55,505 nucleotides of DNA from Chitinophagaceae bacterium (GTDB lineage: Bacteria; Bacteroidota; Bacteroidia; Chitinophagales; Chitinophagaceae). The stretch spans positions 1-55,505 of the forward strand of contig JANWIY010000147.1 of NCBI GenBank assembly GCA_025449645.1, given 5' to 3'. The number at the start of each line of letters is the position of its first letter. Position 1 is the first letter of the stretch. The position numbers and the translations under genes are program-made. Under the pieces are notes generated by a model, which saw nothing but the letters and a program-made list of their open reading frames with translations, ran no database searches and was not told the origin of the DNA. Positions 39,201 through 47,850 of the stretch are shown one piece after another.

Positions 39201-39234
39201 ACGTGATGAAGGAAAATAAAATGCAGCATTTCAT
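36232..39234 (-). CDS. Secreted double beta-helix (pectate-lyase-3/GH55-like) protein with C-terminal beta-propeller
   Basis: The 1000-residue product has a signal peptide (MKCCILFSFITCLIISQGRAQ) and two right-handed beta-helix domains. The first begins near residue 55 (VKADGTTDVSQALQEAI) and the second near 395 (GATGDGLTDDTRAIQNAIDR). A C-terminal part (about 718-1000) resembles an NHL/SMP-30-type propeller (GLCSDSKGDIYFCDSRFRRI). Two tandem Pectate_lyase_3 helices are the architecture of GH55 glucanases, so glycan binding or cleavage is likely, but no catalytic residues were assigned. ATG 39234 was chosen because it opens the signal peptide; a farther ATG at 39360 adds 42 unrelated residues. 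It is the first gene of the three-gene operon with ribokinase and the ARH-like protein. Confidence 0.82.
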   Translation of the reverse strand: MKCCILFSFITCLIISQGRAQNKAIQRSRVTESKSFYPEKLTDSEAVYFQPDKFQVKADGTTDVSQALQEAINEVKLRHNFGILFIPSGNYLISKTIYIPKAVRLIGYGHTRPEIILAKNSPGFQSPDSADKGQAKYMFWFTNSVVNPGERFSDAGAGTFYSGISNINLTIRDGNPFAVALRAHFAQHSFISHVDIHIGNGKAGLFDVGNEMEDTRFFGGTYGIYTTKPSPGWQFMMLDTYFEGQRKAAIRSQEAGLTIVRMQVKNCPEVVEINPNYHEELFMEDCRFENIRDAAVTVSLGDNASNQISLRNIDCNNVPLFLCYRTGGKPVQAPAPIYEVRNYLHGLQMDSLRADPVINTISNIVVLKAFPRPADSDIPELPSMDSWANLKSLGATGDGLTDDTRAIQNAIDRYPNIYVPQGWYRVSETIKLKPNTVLVGLTPIGTQFILAENTAAFGGFGPPVPLLESSHGGMNILSGIGLSTGADNPRAVACKWMAGSGSLMNDVKFIGGHGSMQRIWKQASRQPENNYRGNGVDPSWDTQYWSLWITDGGGGVFIDIWTASTYASAGVYISNTSTTGHMYALSVEHHVRNEIRFNNVSNWKVCALQLEEESREGTECQPMEMEGCHDMVFANLYMFRVIRIIRPYPYSIRNWGSFNVEFLNVHNYSQIKYTTSVPLYDVNSNTEVRPWEFNRLFIGAPVKVRRENACGEDSIEKLATGFEFAEGLCSDSKGDIYFCDSRFRRIYKWSAATQSASLLADYHWEPLSLSCDKKDNLLVVSKYTPKPGYLINGKPEVFTNPPDAAGTSFSAWGNSGFATLVYSIDPSNPDETIQLLEKKKIKSIPTVYKALYPAHRWRDSHDFNTITIARTDECFVAPDGVTIIPIVYDLARAASLVQAFPGKPLYVSDEYEKRTVKLDAGENGFVSNLRYFAEKGEFSTATDAEGNVFIADGEIYEFSSEGKFLRKFKTPERPTTLVFDSGNKQNLYFTGANSLYRLKF

Positions 39235-39376
39235 AAGCTGTTCGTTAAATTGAATGGAGCAAATTAAAAAAACTTCAGATCTGATTCGCAAGACTTCCAT
39301 GCTGGCACCGGATTGAGGCATAAAAATATTACATTCATACTGTAAATGATAAATGTGCACCAGCTTTTAAATCGAT

Positions 39377-40465
39377 ATGCCAGATTATTTCATTGATCCC
39401 GATATTTCATTTGCTAAAACACTCGATGCGGGGTTTTACAGGGATAAGGAGATATTTGAAGAATGCAAGGAGAAGATCTTTGCAGCTTCCTGGCAATTTA
39501 TAGGGAATGAAGAGCTGGTAAATGAAAGGGGCAGAGTTTATCCCTTTATCCTGCTCCAAAATTACCTTGATGAGGCGTTATTATTAACAAGAGACGAGTC
39601 AGGATCGGTGCATTTGCTATCCAATGTATGTACGCACAGGGGAAATATTGTTTCGGATAAGCCATGTTTGCTTAGCCAGCTGCGCTGCTGTTATCATGGG
39701 CGCGTGTTTACCCTCGACGGAAAGTTTGTTTCAATGCCCGAATTCAGGGAAGTGCTGAATTTCCCGGCCGGGGAAGATAACTTAAGGAAGCTGAATCTAT
39801 TTTCATGGAACCAATTGTTGTTTGCTTCTATTCATGAAAATTACGGACCTGATCTGTTTTTTAAAGACATGATGGAAAGGGTAAGCTGGATGCGATTGGA
39901 TTCGTTCAGGTTTCAACCGGAATTGTCGCGCACATTTCAGGTGAAAGCCCATTGGGCATTGTATTGTGAAAATTACCTGGAAGGATTTCATATTCCGTTT
40001 GTGCACCCGGGACTAAATGCAGTGATTGATTTCGGAGAATATGCTACGGAATTGTTTTTCCCTTATTCCAGCCTTCAACTGGGTCTGGCCAAAAAAGCTG
40101 AGGATTGTTTTGATTTACCCGCCTCGTCTCCTGATTTTGGAAAGAAGGTAGCTGCATATTATTTCTGGGTATTTCCAAACATGATGTTTAATTTTTATCC
40201 CTGGGGCCTATCGGTAAATGTCGTAGAGCCTGTTTCCCCGGAAGAATGCAGGGTTTGTTATTACGCTTACGTTTCAGACACTTCAAAACTTGACACTGGT
40301 GCAGGTGGGGGACTTGATAAAGTGGAGATGGAAGATGAGGCCATCGTGGAGAATGTACAACGCGGCATCCGCTCCCGTTTTTATAAACATGGCCGGTATT
40401 CTGTGACGCGCGAAAAGGGCATACATCATTTTCACCGGATTCTGGCTGATTTCGTCAATTCCTAA
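39377..40465 (+). CDS. Rieske non-haem iron oxygenase, alpha subunit
   Basis: The 362-residue protein has a Rieske [2Fe-2S] domain with Cys85/His87 (CTHRGN) and Cys104/His107 (CCYHG), 17 residues apart. The catalytic iron site is in NYLEGFHIPFVH (His205 and His210). Such enzymes hydroxylate or demethylate aromatic compounds or quaternary amines such as choline and carnitine. No reductase or beta subunit gene is adjacent. It is followed after 2 bases by an amino-acid permease gene, which points to a small amine or amino-acid-like substrate. The start ATG directly precedes the PDYFIDPDIS segment typical of the family. Confidence 0.9.
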   Translation: MPDYFIDPDISFAKTLDAGFYRDKEIFEECKEKIFAASWQFIGNEELVNERGRVYPFILLQNYLDEALLLTRDESGSVHLLSNVCTHRGNIVSDKPCLLSQLRCCYHGRVFTLDGKFVSMPEFREVLNFPAGEDNLRKLNLFSWNQLLFASIHENYGPDLFFKDMMERVSWMRLDSFRFQPELSRTFQVKAHWALYCENYLEGFHIPFVHPGLNAVIDFGEYATELFFPYSSLQLGLAKKAEDCFDLPASSPDFGKKVAAYYFWVFPNMMFNFYPWGLSVNVVEPVSPEECRVCYYAYVSDTSKLDTGAGGGLDKVEMEDEAIVENVQRGIRSRFYKHGRYSVTREKGIHHFHRILADFVNS

Positions 40466-40467
40466 AC

Positions 40468-41898
40468 ATGGCACAACTTGAACGAAAACTGGGCTTATGG
40501 GCTTCTGTATCCATCGTGGTGGGTACGATCATTGGCAGCAGCATTTTTATGAAGCCGGCTTCCATGGCTGCCCTGCTGGGCTCCCCGGTGATGTTATTGG
40601 TCGTTTGGATAGTGGCAGGGCTTATATCTCTTTTTGGAGGAATGATCAATGCGGAGATTGGTTGCCTGTTGCCGGAAACGGGCGGACAATATGTTTATTT
40701 CCGCCACATGTATGGGGATTTTTTTGCTTATCTCTACGGTTGGGCTTCATTTATTGTGATCAATTCGGCGGCCATCGCAGGCATTGCATTTGTGTTTGCC
40801 GGCTATACAGAATATTTTTTTCATCTCCCCCGTTTCCCTCCGGATATTGAACGTGCCATACCGTTTGTAATCCCCGGAATCGGAAAATTTTACCTTTTGG
40901 AACACATTGGGGTCAAGGGTTTGGCCATCGGTTTAATCATTGCATTTTCATGGCTAAATGCCCGCAGTGTCAAATCCTCCGCCTTTGTGCAGGTTTTCCT
41001 TTCGGTATTGAAAGTGGCGGCACTGATTATTCTGGTCGCTGCGATATTTTTTTCCGGCAAAGGACAATGGTCGAATCTGAAAACCGTATCAGTTGGTTTT
41101 GACCCTTCCTTCTGGCCTGTGTTTACCTCTTTTATTGCTGCCACAACAGGCGCTTTGGCTGCGTATGATGGATGGAATAACCTTGGCTTTGTTGCCGGCG
41201 AGATTAAGGATCCGCAAAAAAATATTCCGCGGGGGCTGATTATTGGCATCGGTCTTTGTATTATTTTATATGTTCTGACCACTGAAGCATTTCTTTACAT
41301 GTTGCCTGTCGACACTATGAAGAACTCTGCACTGGTGGCTTCCGACGCTTTGTATATGGTATTGGGTGTTGCCGGTGGCGGATTTGCCGCCTTGTTAGTG
41401 ATTGTTGCTACCGCAGGATCGACAAACGCAAATATAATGCCCTGTGCACGCATTATTTTTGCCATGGGCGAAGAAAGAAATTTTTTTGCTTTTACAGGAA
41501 AGGTTAATGAAAAGCGCCATACGCCAGCAAATGCGCTCTTGGTGCAAGGCGTCTGGTCATCTTTATTGGTGCTCCTCGGATCCTTTGATATGCTTATGGA
41601 TATGTTTGTCTTCATTACATGGATATTTTATGGTTTCGCTGCCTATGGCATTTTTATCCTTCGAAAGCGAATGCCCCATGCTCACCGCCCTTACCGGATG
41701 AAGGGGTATCCATTCCTGCCGGTTATTTTTATTTTATTTTCCGTTCTTTATGTTGTTATTACAGTTTACAATGATACCAGCAGTTTTCTGTCAGGTAAAT
41801 CCACTATTATTAATTCAGTATTCGGGTTGTTTCTGACAGCCATTGGAATTCCTTTGTACTGGTATTTTAAAAGAAACCCGAAGAAATCAATTCAGTGA
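40468..41898 (+). CDS. APC-family amino acid permease (LAT type)
   Basis: This 476-residue transporter has about 12 predicted membrane helices. The first carries GTIIGSSIFMKPASMAA, the substrate-binding glycine motif of APC-family permeases, and a further conserved stretch reads GMINAEIGCLLPETGGQYVYF. Its ATG lies 2 bases after the oxygenase stop, so both are surely co-transcribed. It probably imports an amino acid or amine, possibly the substrate of the oxygenase. It ends with a basic tail (WYFKRNPKKSIQ). Confidence 0.92.
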   Translation: MAQLERKLGLWASVSIVVGTIIGSSIFMKPASMAALLGSPVMLLVVWIVAGLISLFGGMINAEIGCLLPETGGQYVYFRHMYGDFFAYLYGWASFIVINSAAIAGIAFVFAGYTEYFFHLPRFPPDIERAIPFVIPGIGKFYLLEHIGVKGLAIGLIIAFSWLNARSVKSSAFVQVFLSVLKVAALIILVAAIFFSGKGQWSNLKTVSVGFDPSFWPVFTSFIAATTGALAAYDGWNNLGFVAGEIKDPQKNIPRGLIIGIGLCIILYVLTTEAFLYMLPVDTMKNSALVASDALYMVLGVAGGGFAALLVIVATAGSTNANIMPCARIIFAMGEERNFFAFTGKVNEKRHTPANALLVQGVWSSLLVLLGSFDMLMDMFVFITWIFYGFAAYGIFILRKRMPHAHRPYRMKGYPFLPVIFILFSVLYVVITVYNDTSSFLSGKSTIINSVFGLFLTAIGIPLYWYFKRNPKKSIQ

Positions 41899-41971
41899 TT
41901 AAGTTGGCCAGGAAGGAAATGAAAAACCATATTAACTTTGGATCGATTACTTTTTACATAAATATTTTTTT

Positions 41972-42607
41972 ATGAAAAAACCGGATTTTAAAAAACAGCC
42001 TTTTAAATTGGTCTCTCTTTTGATAAGTCTTTCGCTTCTGGCCTTGAACTTTTATTGCCAGGGGCAGGATAGTAATTCCTGGACACTGGAAAAAGCGAAT
42101 CAATGGATGAAGACCGGCGCATGGAAAAACGATCTGCAAGTCAAGGCACACGCTTCCATTAACGCAGAGGAATTTGCGGAGCAATATCATAAGAATAGAA
42201 CGCTTTGGGACAAAGTTTTTTCATTTCTGAACCGGAAGGATCTGGACACCCTTTCTTCAGGAAATTATCCGATTGATGGGGGAAATGCATATGCTATTAT
42301 CAGCAATTATGTTACCAAATACACCGATCAGGTCAAATGGGAATCCCACCGGAAGTATACGGATTTGCATTATGTGATCAGGGGGAAGGAAAAGATTGGT
42401 GTCGCGGCCGTTTCTCAGGCAAAGATTACTGAGCCTTATATTGAGGCAAAGGACGTTGCGCATTATGAAACAGAAGGTAAATATTATATAGCCGAACCTG
42501 GCTACTTCCTCCTTTTCTTTCCTCAGGAAGCGCACCGGCCAGGAATAAAGGCGGATGGCAGTAATCAGGTGAAAAAGCTGGTGATCAAAATAATTGTGGC
42601 CGGCTAA
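41972..42607 (+). CDS. Secreted YhcH/YjgK/YiaL family protein
   Basis: The 211-residue protein is a member of the DUF386 (YhcH/YjgK/YiaL) beta-barrel family, with WESHRKYTDLHYVIRGKEKIG near residue 115 and the C-terminal FFPQEAHRPGI segment; His residues probably bind a metal. Family members include an N-acetylneuraminate anomerase and other sugar-acid enzymes. A hydrophobic N-terminal segment (about 13-30) ending in CQGQ suggests export, unlike the cytosolic E. coli proteins; a lipobox could be LNFYC. The gene is 73 bp after the permease. Confidence 0.85.
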   Translation: MKKPDFKKQPFKLVSLLISLSLLALNFYCQGQDSNSWTLEKANQWMKTGAWKNDLQVKAHASINAEEFAEQYHKNRTLWDKVFSFLNRKDLDTLSSGNYPIDGGNAYAIISNYVTKYTDQVKWESHRKYTDLHYVIRGKEKIGVAAVSQAKITEPYIEAKDVAHYETEGKYYIAEPGYFLLFFPQEAHRPGIKADGSNQVKKLVIKIIVAG

Positions 42608-42620
42608 AAAATGAAGGGCT

Positions 42621-42800
42621 ATGACGACTGTCAAATTACCCAGCTTCCAGCTTGCAAATCAGCAGATCTCCCGGCATTCCTTTACGTCCCGGAAGCGCCC
42701 ATTCATCTATCTGAGTAAAAACGAACGCAATTTGATAAAAACTGCTGCTAAACGATATGCAAGGTTTATCGGTAAGCCATTGGATGAAATTTCGTATTAA
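42621..42800 (+). CDS. Possible small ORF, basic 59-residue product
   Basis: An ATG-to-TAA frame of 59 codons lies 13 bases after the YhcH-like gene. The product starts MTTVKLPSFQLANQQ, is Lys/Arg-rich and ends in a probable helix followed by GKPLDEISY. It has no recognised family. The opposite strand holds a competing 62-codon frame that overlaps the start of the membrane-protein unit by ATGA; the plus-strand product looks more protein-like, but either or neither may be real. Confidence 0.35.
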   Translation: MTTVKLPSFQLANQQISRHSFTSRKRPFIYLSKNERNLIKTAAKRYARFIGKPLDEISY

Positions 42801-42820
42801 CATGGTAGGTTCCGCTGATT

Positions 42821-43222
42821 TCATAATATCGCAACGGCAAGGACCCCGGCCAGAATATATTCTACCAGTGAACCTAAAGATTTTCCAATTACAAACATCC
42901 GCGAATAGTTAACGTAAATAGCCGACCCTATTTCTAACGGAATGGCAAATGTAATCCAGCAAAGAACTCCAAATTCCATTCCTTCCGGCAGATGAACGTC
43001 ACCGTATTTGTTTTTCCACAAAGAAAAGATTAACATAAACATAAATGCAAATATCAAATTGAGGATGGTGCTGCCAGCATAAGAACGGCTGGTTTCTTTT
43101 CGCCAGGTTGAAGGCGTCAGGGCCTGGTATTTGTGAAAAAGAAAGCCGACAAAAAACCATTGAACAATCGTAATGGATATGGTGGCTACAATAACGGCGA
43201 TGAAGAATTTTAAGGAAAACAT
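42821..43222 (-). CDS. Small integral membrane protein (DUF1761-like)
   Basis: The 133-residue product has four predicted membrane helices (about residues 4-30, 50-68, 83-100 and 112-132). The spacing of its helices and the sequence TIVQWFFVGFLFHK near the start recall the DUF1761 family, whose function is unknown. It has no signal peptide beyond the first helix. The gene is convergent with the YhcH-like region, and its stop overlaps a possible 62-codon frame downstream (42636-42824). Confidence 0.65.
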   Translation of the reverse strand: MFSLKFFIAVIVATISITIVQWFFVGFLFHKYQALTPSTWRKETSRSYAGSTILNLIFAFMFMLIFSLWKNKYGDVHLPEGMEFGVLCWITFAIPLEIGSAIYVNYSRMFVIGKSLGSLVEYILAGVLAVAIL

Positions 43223-43268
43223 GGGGACTATTTTGCGTTATTAAATGCCTAAGCTATGGATATATTCA

Positions 43269-45500
43269 TTAGCGAATCAACAAGACAGTTCCCTCTTTTG
43301 TCCTTTCCGGCTGTCCGTCCAACTGATATTGGCAATACCATACAAATGCCCCATTTCCTACCGGAGCTCCGTTTTGCTTCCCGTCCCATCCCTGTCCCCT
43401 GGTTTGCGTTTCAAATACTTTTTCTCCCCATCTGTTATAGATGGCAAACCTGTATCTGGTAATATTTCCAAACAACAATGGCCTGAATACATCATTGCGA
43501 CCGTCGCCATTCGGCGTGAATGCATTGGGCACGAAAAAGCCTTCGAGACATTCTTTTGTCGCCAACCTCATCGAATCACTTCCTACGCACTGGTTGCTAT
43601 CAGTCACTTCCAACTGATACAAGCCGGGCTGACTAACCGTGAGGGCCGGACCGGTAGATTGATCATTCCATAAATAATTTTGATAGGTATGCGAAGCCTG
43701 AATGGTTAGTTTCGCAAATTGACAAATGGTAGTATCATGTGGAAGAAAGTCTGAGGGGATGGGTGCAAGTGTCGAAATATGAGTCGTATCTGAGGCTTTA
43801 CATCCGTTTTGACTGGTAACAGAAACCCAATACCTGCCGGTATCATTTATATTCAGGGAAGGATCAGTGCTGCCATTATTCCAGACATACAAGCTGAAAC
43901 CTTTACCGGCATCAAGGTTCCGCGTACCACCGGCGCAAAGGACGGAATCCTTGTTGAGCGAGATGACCGGAATCCCATTCACGATTACACCAGGCATTGT
44001 GCATGCGGTTGATTTGACTAAATTACCAGCGTCTTCAGCCAGGAAGTTGTGATTGGTCTGGCTGAACGTATTTGCAAGAATGCTATCGAATACTACCGGT
44101 GCAGCCTTCATAAAATAGGGCTGAACAAAAGTGAGACTGGTATCTTTTCCATTGCAAAGATTGGCGCTGTCTTTATCACGTAGATGTAAAATTTCCAGGC
44201 CGCCTTTTGAAATAACCGAATCCCAATATGTCTGAATGACAATGTCTTCATCAGGGGAGTAGTAGAGAAAATTACTGGTTAATTCACTCGATCGGTTTTG
44301 CTCGTGGTAAACCCTTTCTTTCACGACCTGATTATTCAGAATGTTTCCATAGATAATATTTTCACCATACAGATTATTGTCTTCAATAAAACGGGTATAT
44401 GATATTCTTCCATCTGACTGCTGGGTGGCAACAGTATTATAATAATTTGATGCATGCCTTGAGCTAAGCATGATACCATTCAGGAAATTGAAATCCGAAC
44501 TGAAATTTGCTATGATTGCGTGGTTGATGGTATCAACGCGTAAATCGAATAAACCGAGAAAGTCTGAACGAGCTGTACCATGTATGGATACCTGGCCGTT
44601 ATCAAGTATACTCATGGAAGTGTTTGCATAGGCAAATGAATTCGATGAAGATTGGTCACCAAAATCTGCATACCATCCTTTTGTGCCCAGCATTTCGCCG
44701 TTTCCGGCATTCAATTGAATGCACCACAATATATTTGTATTGAGACTTCCGGTTATCGGAAGAGGGCCTATATTGCCAAACAGGAATAGTTTATTTCCAG
44801 ATAATGATATGCCGTAAGCAAACGCAGCATTGCTGCTGTAGCTTTGATCCCACAGAATACCTCCCTTGGCATCAAGCTTCATGGCAAAAGCAAATTTGGA
44901 AGCTTCAAAAATTCTAAGATTCCCGCTTAGATAAATATTTCCGCCTGCGTCCTCTTCGATACCGGTTATATCCGATGCGCCTGTGATGGGATTTGACCAT
45001 AATGAAGTTTCATAAGATTCACCCCAGAGCAGGTTTCCGTTTTTATCCAGTCGCCAGATGGCCAGCTCCCTGCGATCATCTGTTTCCGGAACACCTATCT
45101 GGCCTGTCATTAGCAAATCGCCGTTCCTCAGTTCTTTAATCCTGGTTGCAGTATACCATTGGCTGGAATAAGTACCCAGACTGTAAAACCTTTTGCTCCA
45201 CAGAATATTTCCATCGGAGCCACTCTTGATAAGGTAGGGCATGTAATAATAATATCCCCTATTCGGGTAATAATAACCGGGGATCAGGTAATTTCCGTCA
45301 CTTGTTTTAGTAATATAGCTTGCATTTACCGCTATGCTGTCTTCATGGAAAAGCAAGCGCTGACTGCTATCCAGGCACACAGAAGGATTGCCAAAACCCT
45401 GCTGGGCGTAATCCGGACTACTGTTCAATAAGAGAAAAAGAACGAGCAGCCTCTGGAACAGATAATTAAATTCATCACGATAACCTGGTACAGAGATCAT
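43269..45500 (-). CDS. T9SS-sorted protein with gliding-motility type C-terminal domain
   Basis: The 743-residue protein has an N-terminal hydrophobic segment (FQRLLVLFLLLNSSPDYAQQ) after about 14 residues, acting as a signal peptide. Beta-rich repeats follow (about 30-480), with strands recalling WD/kelch-like or propeller surfaces. Two Ig-like segments ending in -YWVSVTSQNGCKASDT- and -LYQLEVTDSNQCVGSD- (about 490-640) come next. It ends with a CHU_C type-B sorting domain: VPNAFTPNGDGRNDVF, IYNRWGEKVFET and GWDGKQNG, a signature of secretion by the type 9 system. ATG 45500 was chosen because it precedes the signal peptide. Cell-surface or secreted location is likely; function is unknown. 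Confidence 0.85.
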   Translation of the reverse strand: MISVPGYRDEFNYLFQRLLVLFLLLNSSPDYAQQGFGNPSVCLDSSQRLLFHEDSIAVNASYITKTSDGNYLIPGYYYPNRGYYYYMPYLIKSGSDGNILWSKRFYSLGTYSSQWYTATRIKELRNGDLLMTGQIGVPETDDRRELAIWRLDKNGNLLWGESYETSLWSNPITGASDITGIEEDAGGNIYLSGNLRIFEASKFAFAMKLDAKGGILWDQSYSSNAAFAYGISLSGNKLFLFGNIGPLPITGSLNTNILWCIQLNAGNGEMLGTKGWYADFGDQSSSNSFAYANTSMSILDNGQVSIHGTARSDFLGLFDLRVDTINHAIIANFSSDFNFLNGIMLSSRHASNYYNTVATQQSDGRISYTRFIEDNNLYGENIIYGNILNNQVVKERVYHEQNRSSELTSNFLYYSPDEDIVIQTYWDSVISKGGLEILHLRDKDSANLCNGKDTSLTFVQPYFMKAAPVVFDSILANTFSQTNHNFLAEDAGNLVKSTACTMPGVIVNGIPVISLNKDSVLCAGGTRNLDAGKGFSLYVWNNGSTDPSLNINDTGRYWVSVTSQNGCKASDTTHISTLAPIPSDFLPHDTTICQFAKLTIQASHTYQNYLWNDQSTGPALTVSQPGLYQLEVTDSNQCVGSDSMRLATKECLEGFFVPNAFTPNGDGRNDVFRPLLFGNITRYRFAIYNRWGEKVFETQTRGQGWDGKQNGAPVGNGAFVWYCQYQLDGQPERTKEGTVLLIR

Positions 45501-45726
45501 AAAAGCAGTTGTTTCCGGAATCTCGGGGATATCCTGGAAATAAATCAAATGCCTATTAAATATAAGGAGAACACGGCGGTTATGGTACAGTTTTGTATCA
45601 GGAACGAACAGTTGAGCCTGAAATCATTGGATATTCAATTATGAATCAATTCATTCCAGGTTTGGTACGCAATTCGATGGGGAAGGTCATACAGATGGAT
45701 TGGGTTAATCTGGTAAATTGTTCAGC

Positions 45727-46787
45727 ATGCTGAAAAGCTATTTTATAACTGCCTGGCGAAACCTGATGAGAAATAAAACATTCTCTTTTATCAACCTCCT
45801 GGGATTGAGCCTCGGAATGGTCTGCAGCCTTCTTATTCTTTTATGGGTCCGGGATGAACGCCAAATGGATAATTTCCATAAAAATGCGCCCTATCTATAT
45901 GATGTGTATGAACGTGTATTTTCCGAAGGCAAATTGGAAACAGCACGCTGGACACCCGGTCGGCTTGCAAGTGAATTAAAACGTTCCATTCCGGAAATCC
46001 GCTATTCAAGCGGATTCGACGGACAGCAGCCTGCCTTGTTTGAAGCAGGAAATAAAATCATGAATATGAACGGGAGTTATGCCGATTCGGATTTTTTTTA
46101 AGATGTTTAGTTACCCTTTGCTCGAAGGCACAACGGAATCAACCTTAACAAGTCCTGATGATATTGCTATTTCCCGCAGAATGGCGGAGAATTTTTTTGG
46201 CAGCCCGAATGCAGCTTTCGGCAAAACCATCAGGTTCAACAATTACAAGGATTTTAGAATATCTACCGTTTTTGAAAACATCCCGGAAAACAGCTCACTA
46301 AAATTTGACTATGTGGCAAACTGGAAGTCCTTACTGGATACGGTGAGCTGGTTGAAAGAATGGATATATAGAACCCCCTACACTTTTATTCAGTTGCAAC
46401 CCAATGCCGATCCGGTGCGCGTAGAAGTCAGGATTAGGAATTTTCTGGACGCTTACCTGAATGGCAAAGACGGAGCGGGCTTTCACCTGGAATTGGGCTT
46501 ACAACGGTTCGATGAAATGTATCTGAACTCCAATTTTAAAGATGGCAGACCAGGGGTTATCCATAGGTATTGTAAAAATCGTTATCCTCTCCGTGATTGT
46601 AGCAACACCTGTGGCCTGGTTGGTCATGAATAAATGGCTCCTTGATTATGCATATCGGATACAGCTGGGATGGTGGATATTTTTTATTGCCGGTTTGATC
46701 GCTTTATTGATTGCACTTCTTACGATTAGTTATCAGGCCGTAAAAGCAGCCCTGGCAAATCCGGTAAACAGCCTGCGCTCGGATTGA
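45727..46787 (+). pseudogene. FtsX-family ABC permease, frameshifted and internally deleted
   Basis: The N-terminus is a normal FtsX permease start (MLKSYFITAWRNLMRNKTFS). After about 125 codons an 8-T run at 46092-46099 shifts the frame to a TAA; with seven T residues the reading would continue as GAT TTT TTT AAG ATG, in frame with the next segment (MFSYPLLEGTTESTLTSPDDI). That segment runs to about 46555 and then switches frame again into the extreme C-terminus (IVATPVAWLVMNKW ... NPVNSLRSD). Compared with the intact 13.1-kb gene, about 400 central codons are missing. It is therefore a decayed gene, not a functional one. Confidence 0.88.
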
Positions 46788-46985
46788 GCTAGGTTTTGCC
46801 TTTTTTGGACGAGACCATCTGTACAGATATTTCGGGACCAGACAATTCTCCTTTTTTTCTTACCATCTCTACCACCCGGGAGAAGAAAGGGTAAGCATGG
46901 TAATGACTTCCTACAATTTAGGTATAGGCCAGGTATAGCTTCCGAATGTTACAAAAACTTCTCTGGTTAATTTTTACATATTTAG

Positions 46986-47828
46986 TTATTTTGAGCAACA
47001 TTCGGGCTGGCAACATGCTTCAGCAGGTTTTTGAGCAAATACCGTAATGCTGTAGATGCCTGTACCCGAATTTTTAAATTCTGATATCTCATCAGTCGAT
47101 AAATAGGCCCGTAAAATATCATCTGGAACGATGATCTGTTTTTCCTTTTGAATCACACTATTTTTGAACCCATTTATTTCAATCAATTCAAGGTATGCCT
47201 GCTTTTGGATGGCGCCTGCTACGCAACCGGCATACATTTCGGCCGCGTCGTGGATCTTGGCAGGAAGCGCCCCTACCAAAACGATATCTGAAATACTAAA
47301 GTGGCCACCGGGTCTTAATACGCGATAAATTTCCTTGAAGACGCCGTCTTTATTGGGTACCAGGTTAAGTACACAATTGCTGACAATGACATCAGCGCTA
47401 TTTGCCGTAACAGGCATCTTCTCAATGTCTCCTTTGCGGAATTCTACATTGTGAAAGCCCAGCTTGCCAGCATTATTCCTCGCCTTATCGATCATAGCGT
47501 CAGCAAAGTCAATGCCGATGACTTTTCCGGACTCGCCCGTTTCGGCACGAGCGATAAAACAATCGTTGCCTGCCCCTGAACCCAGGTCAATGACTACATC
47601 CCCCTTTTTAATTTGTGCAAATTGCGTGGGCAGCCCGCATCCGAGACCCAGATCTGCCTCGGGATTGTATCCTTCCAGCGTAGCATAATCCTCACTCATG
47701 ACGTTATACACTTCGGTTGAACAACAACCTGAGCCGCAACAGGAAGATTGATTAGCTTCTTTGTCCTGCAAGGCTATTTCACTATATTTCTGTCTGACCT
47801 TTTCTTTTATATCTTCTGTACTTTCCAT
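46986..47828 (-). CDS. arsM: Arsenite S-adenosylmethionine methyltransferase
   Basis: The 280-residue enzyme methylates arsenite to volatile methylarsenicals. The SAM-binding motif is VVIDLGSGAGNDCFIA (about 78-93). The three cysteines needed for As(III) binding are in CGLPTQ (Cys64), SNCVLNL (Cys152) and AGCVAGA (Cys202). An N-terminal CCGSGCCS and a C-terminal ACCQPECCSK are extra Cys-rich segments. The start at 47828 (MESTEDIKEK) is preferred to an upstream ATG that would overlap arsC. It is the last gene of arsR-arsC-arsM, 22 bp after arsC. No arsB or acr3 pump is nearby. Confidence 0.94.
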   Translation of the reverse strand: MESTEDIKEKVRQKYSEIALQDKEANQSSCCGSGCCSTEVYNVMSEDYATLEGYNPEADLGLGCGLPTQFAQIKKGDVVIDLGSGAGNDCFIARAETGESGKVIGIDFADAMIDKARNNAGKLGFHNVEFRKGDIEKMPVTANSADVIVSNCVLNLVPNKDGVFKEIYRVLRPGGHFSISDIVLVGALPAKIHDAAEMYAGCVAGAIQKQAYLELIEINGFKNSVIQKEKQIIVPDDILRAYLSTDEISEFKNSGTGIYSITVFAQKPAEACCQPECCSK

Positions 47829-47850
47829 GATATGTATTTTTAAATGTGAA

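Noticed and set aside
42636..42824. 62-codon minus-strand frame overlapping the membrane-protein gene by ATGA
   Set aside because: The overlap is suggestive but the translation is less protein-like than the plus-strand alternative; it is left as a competing possibility.
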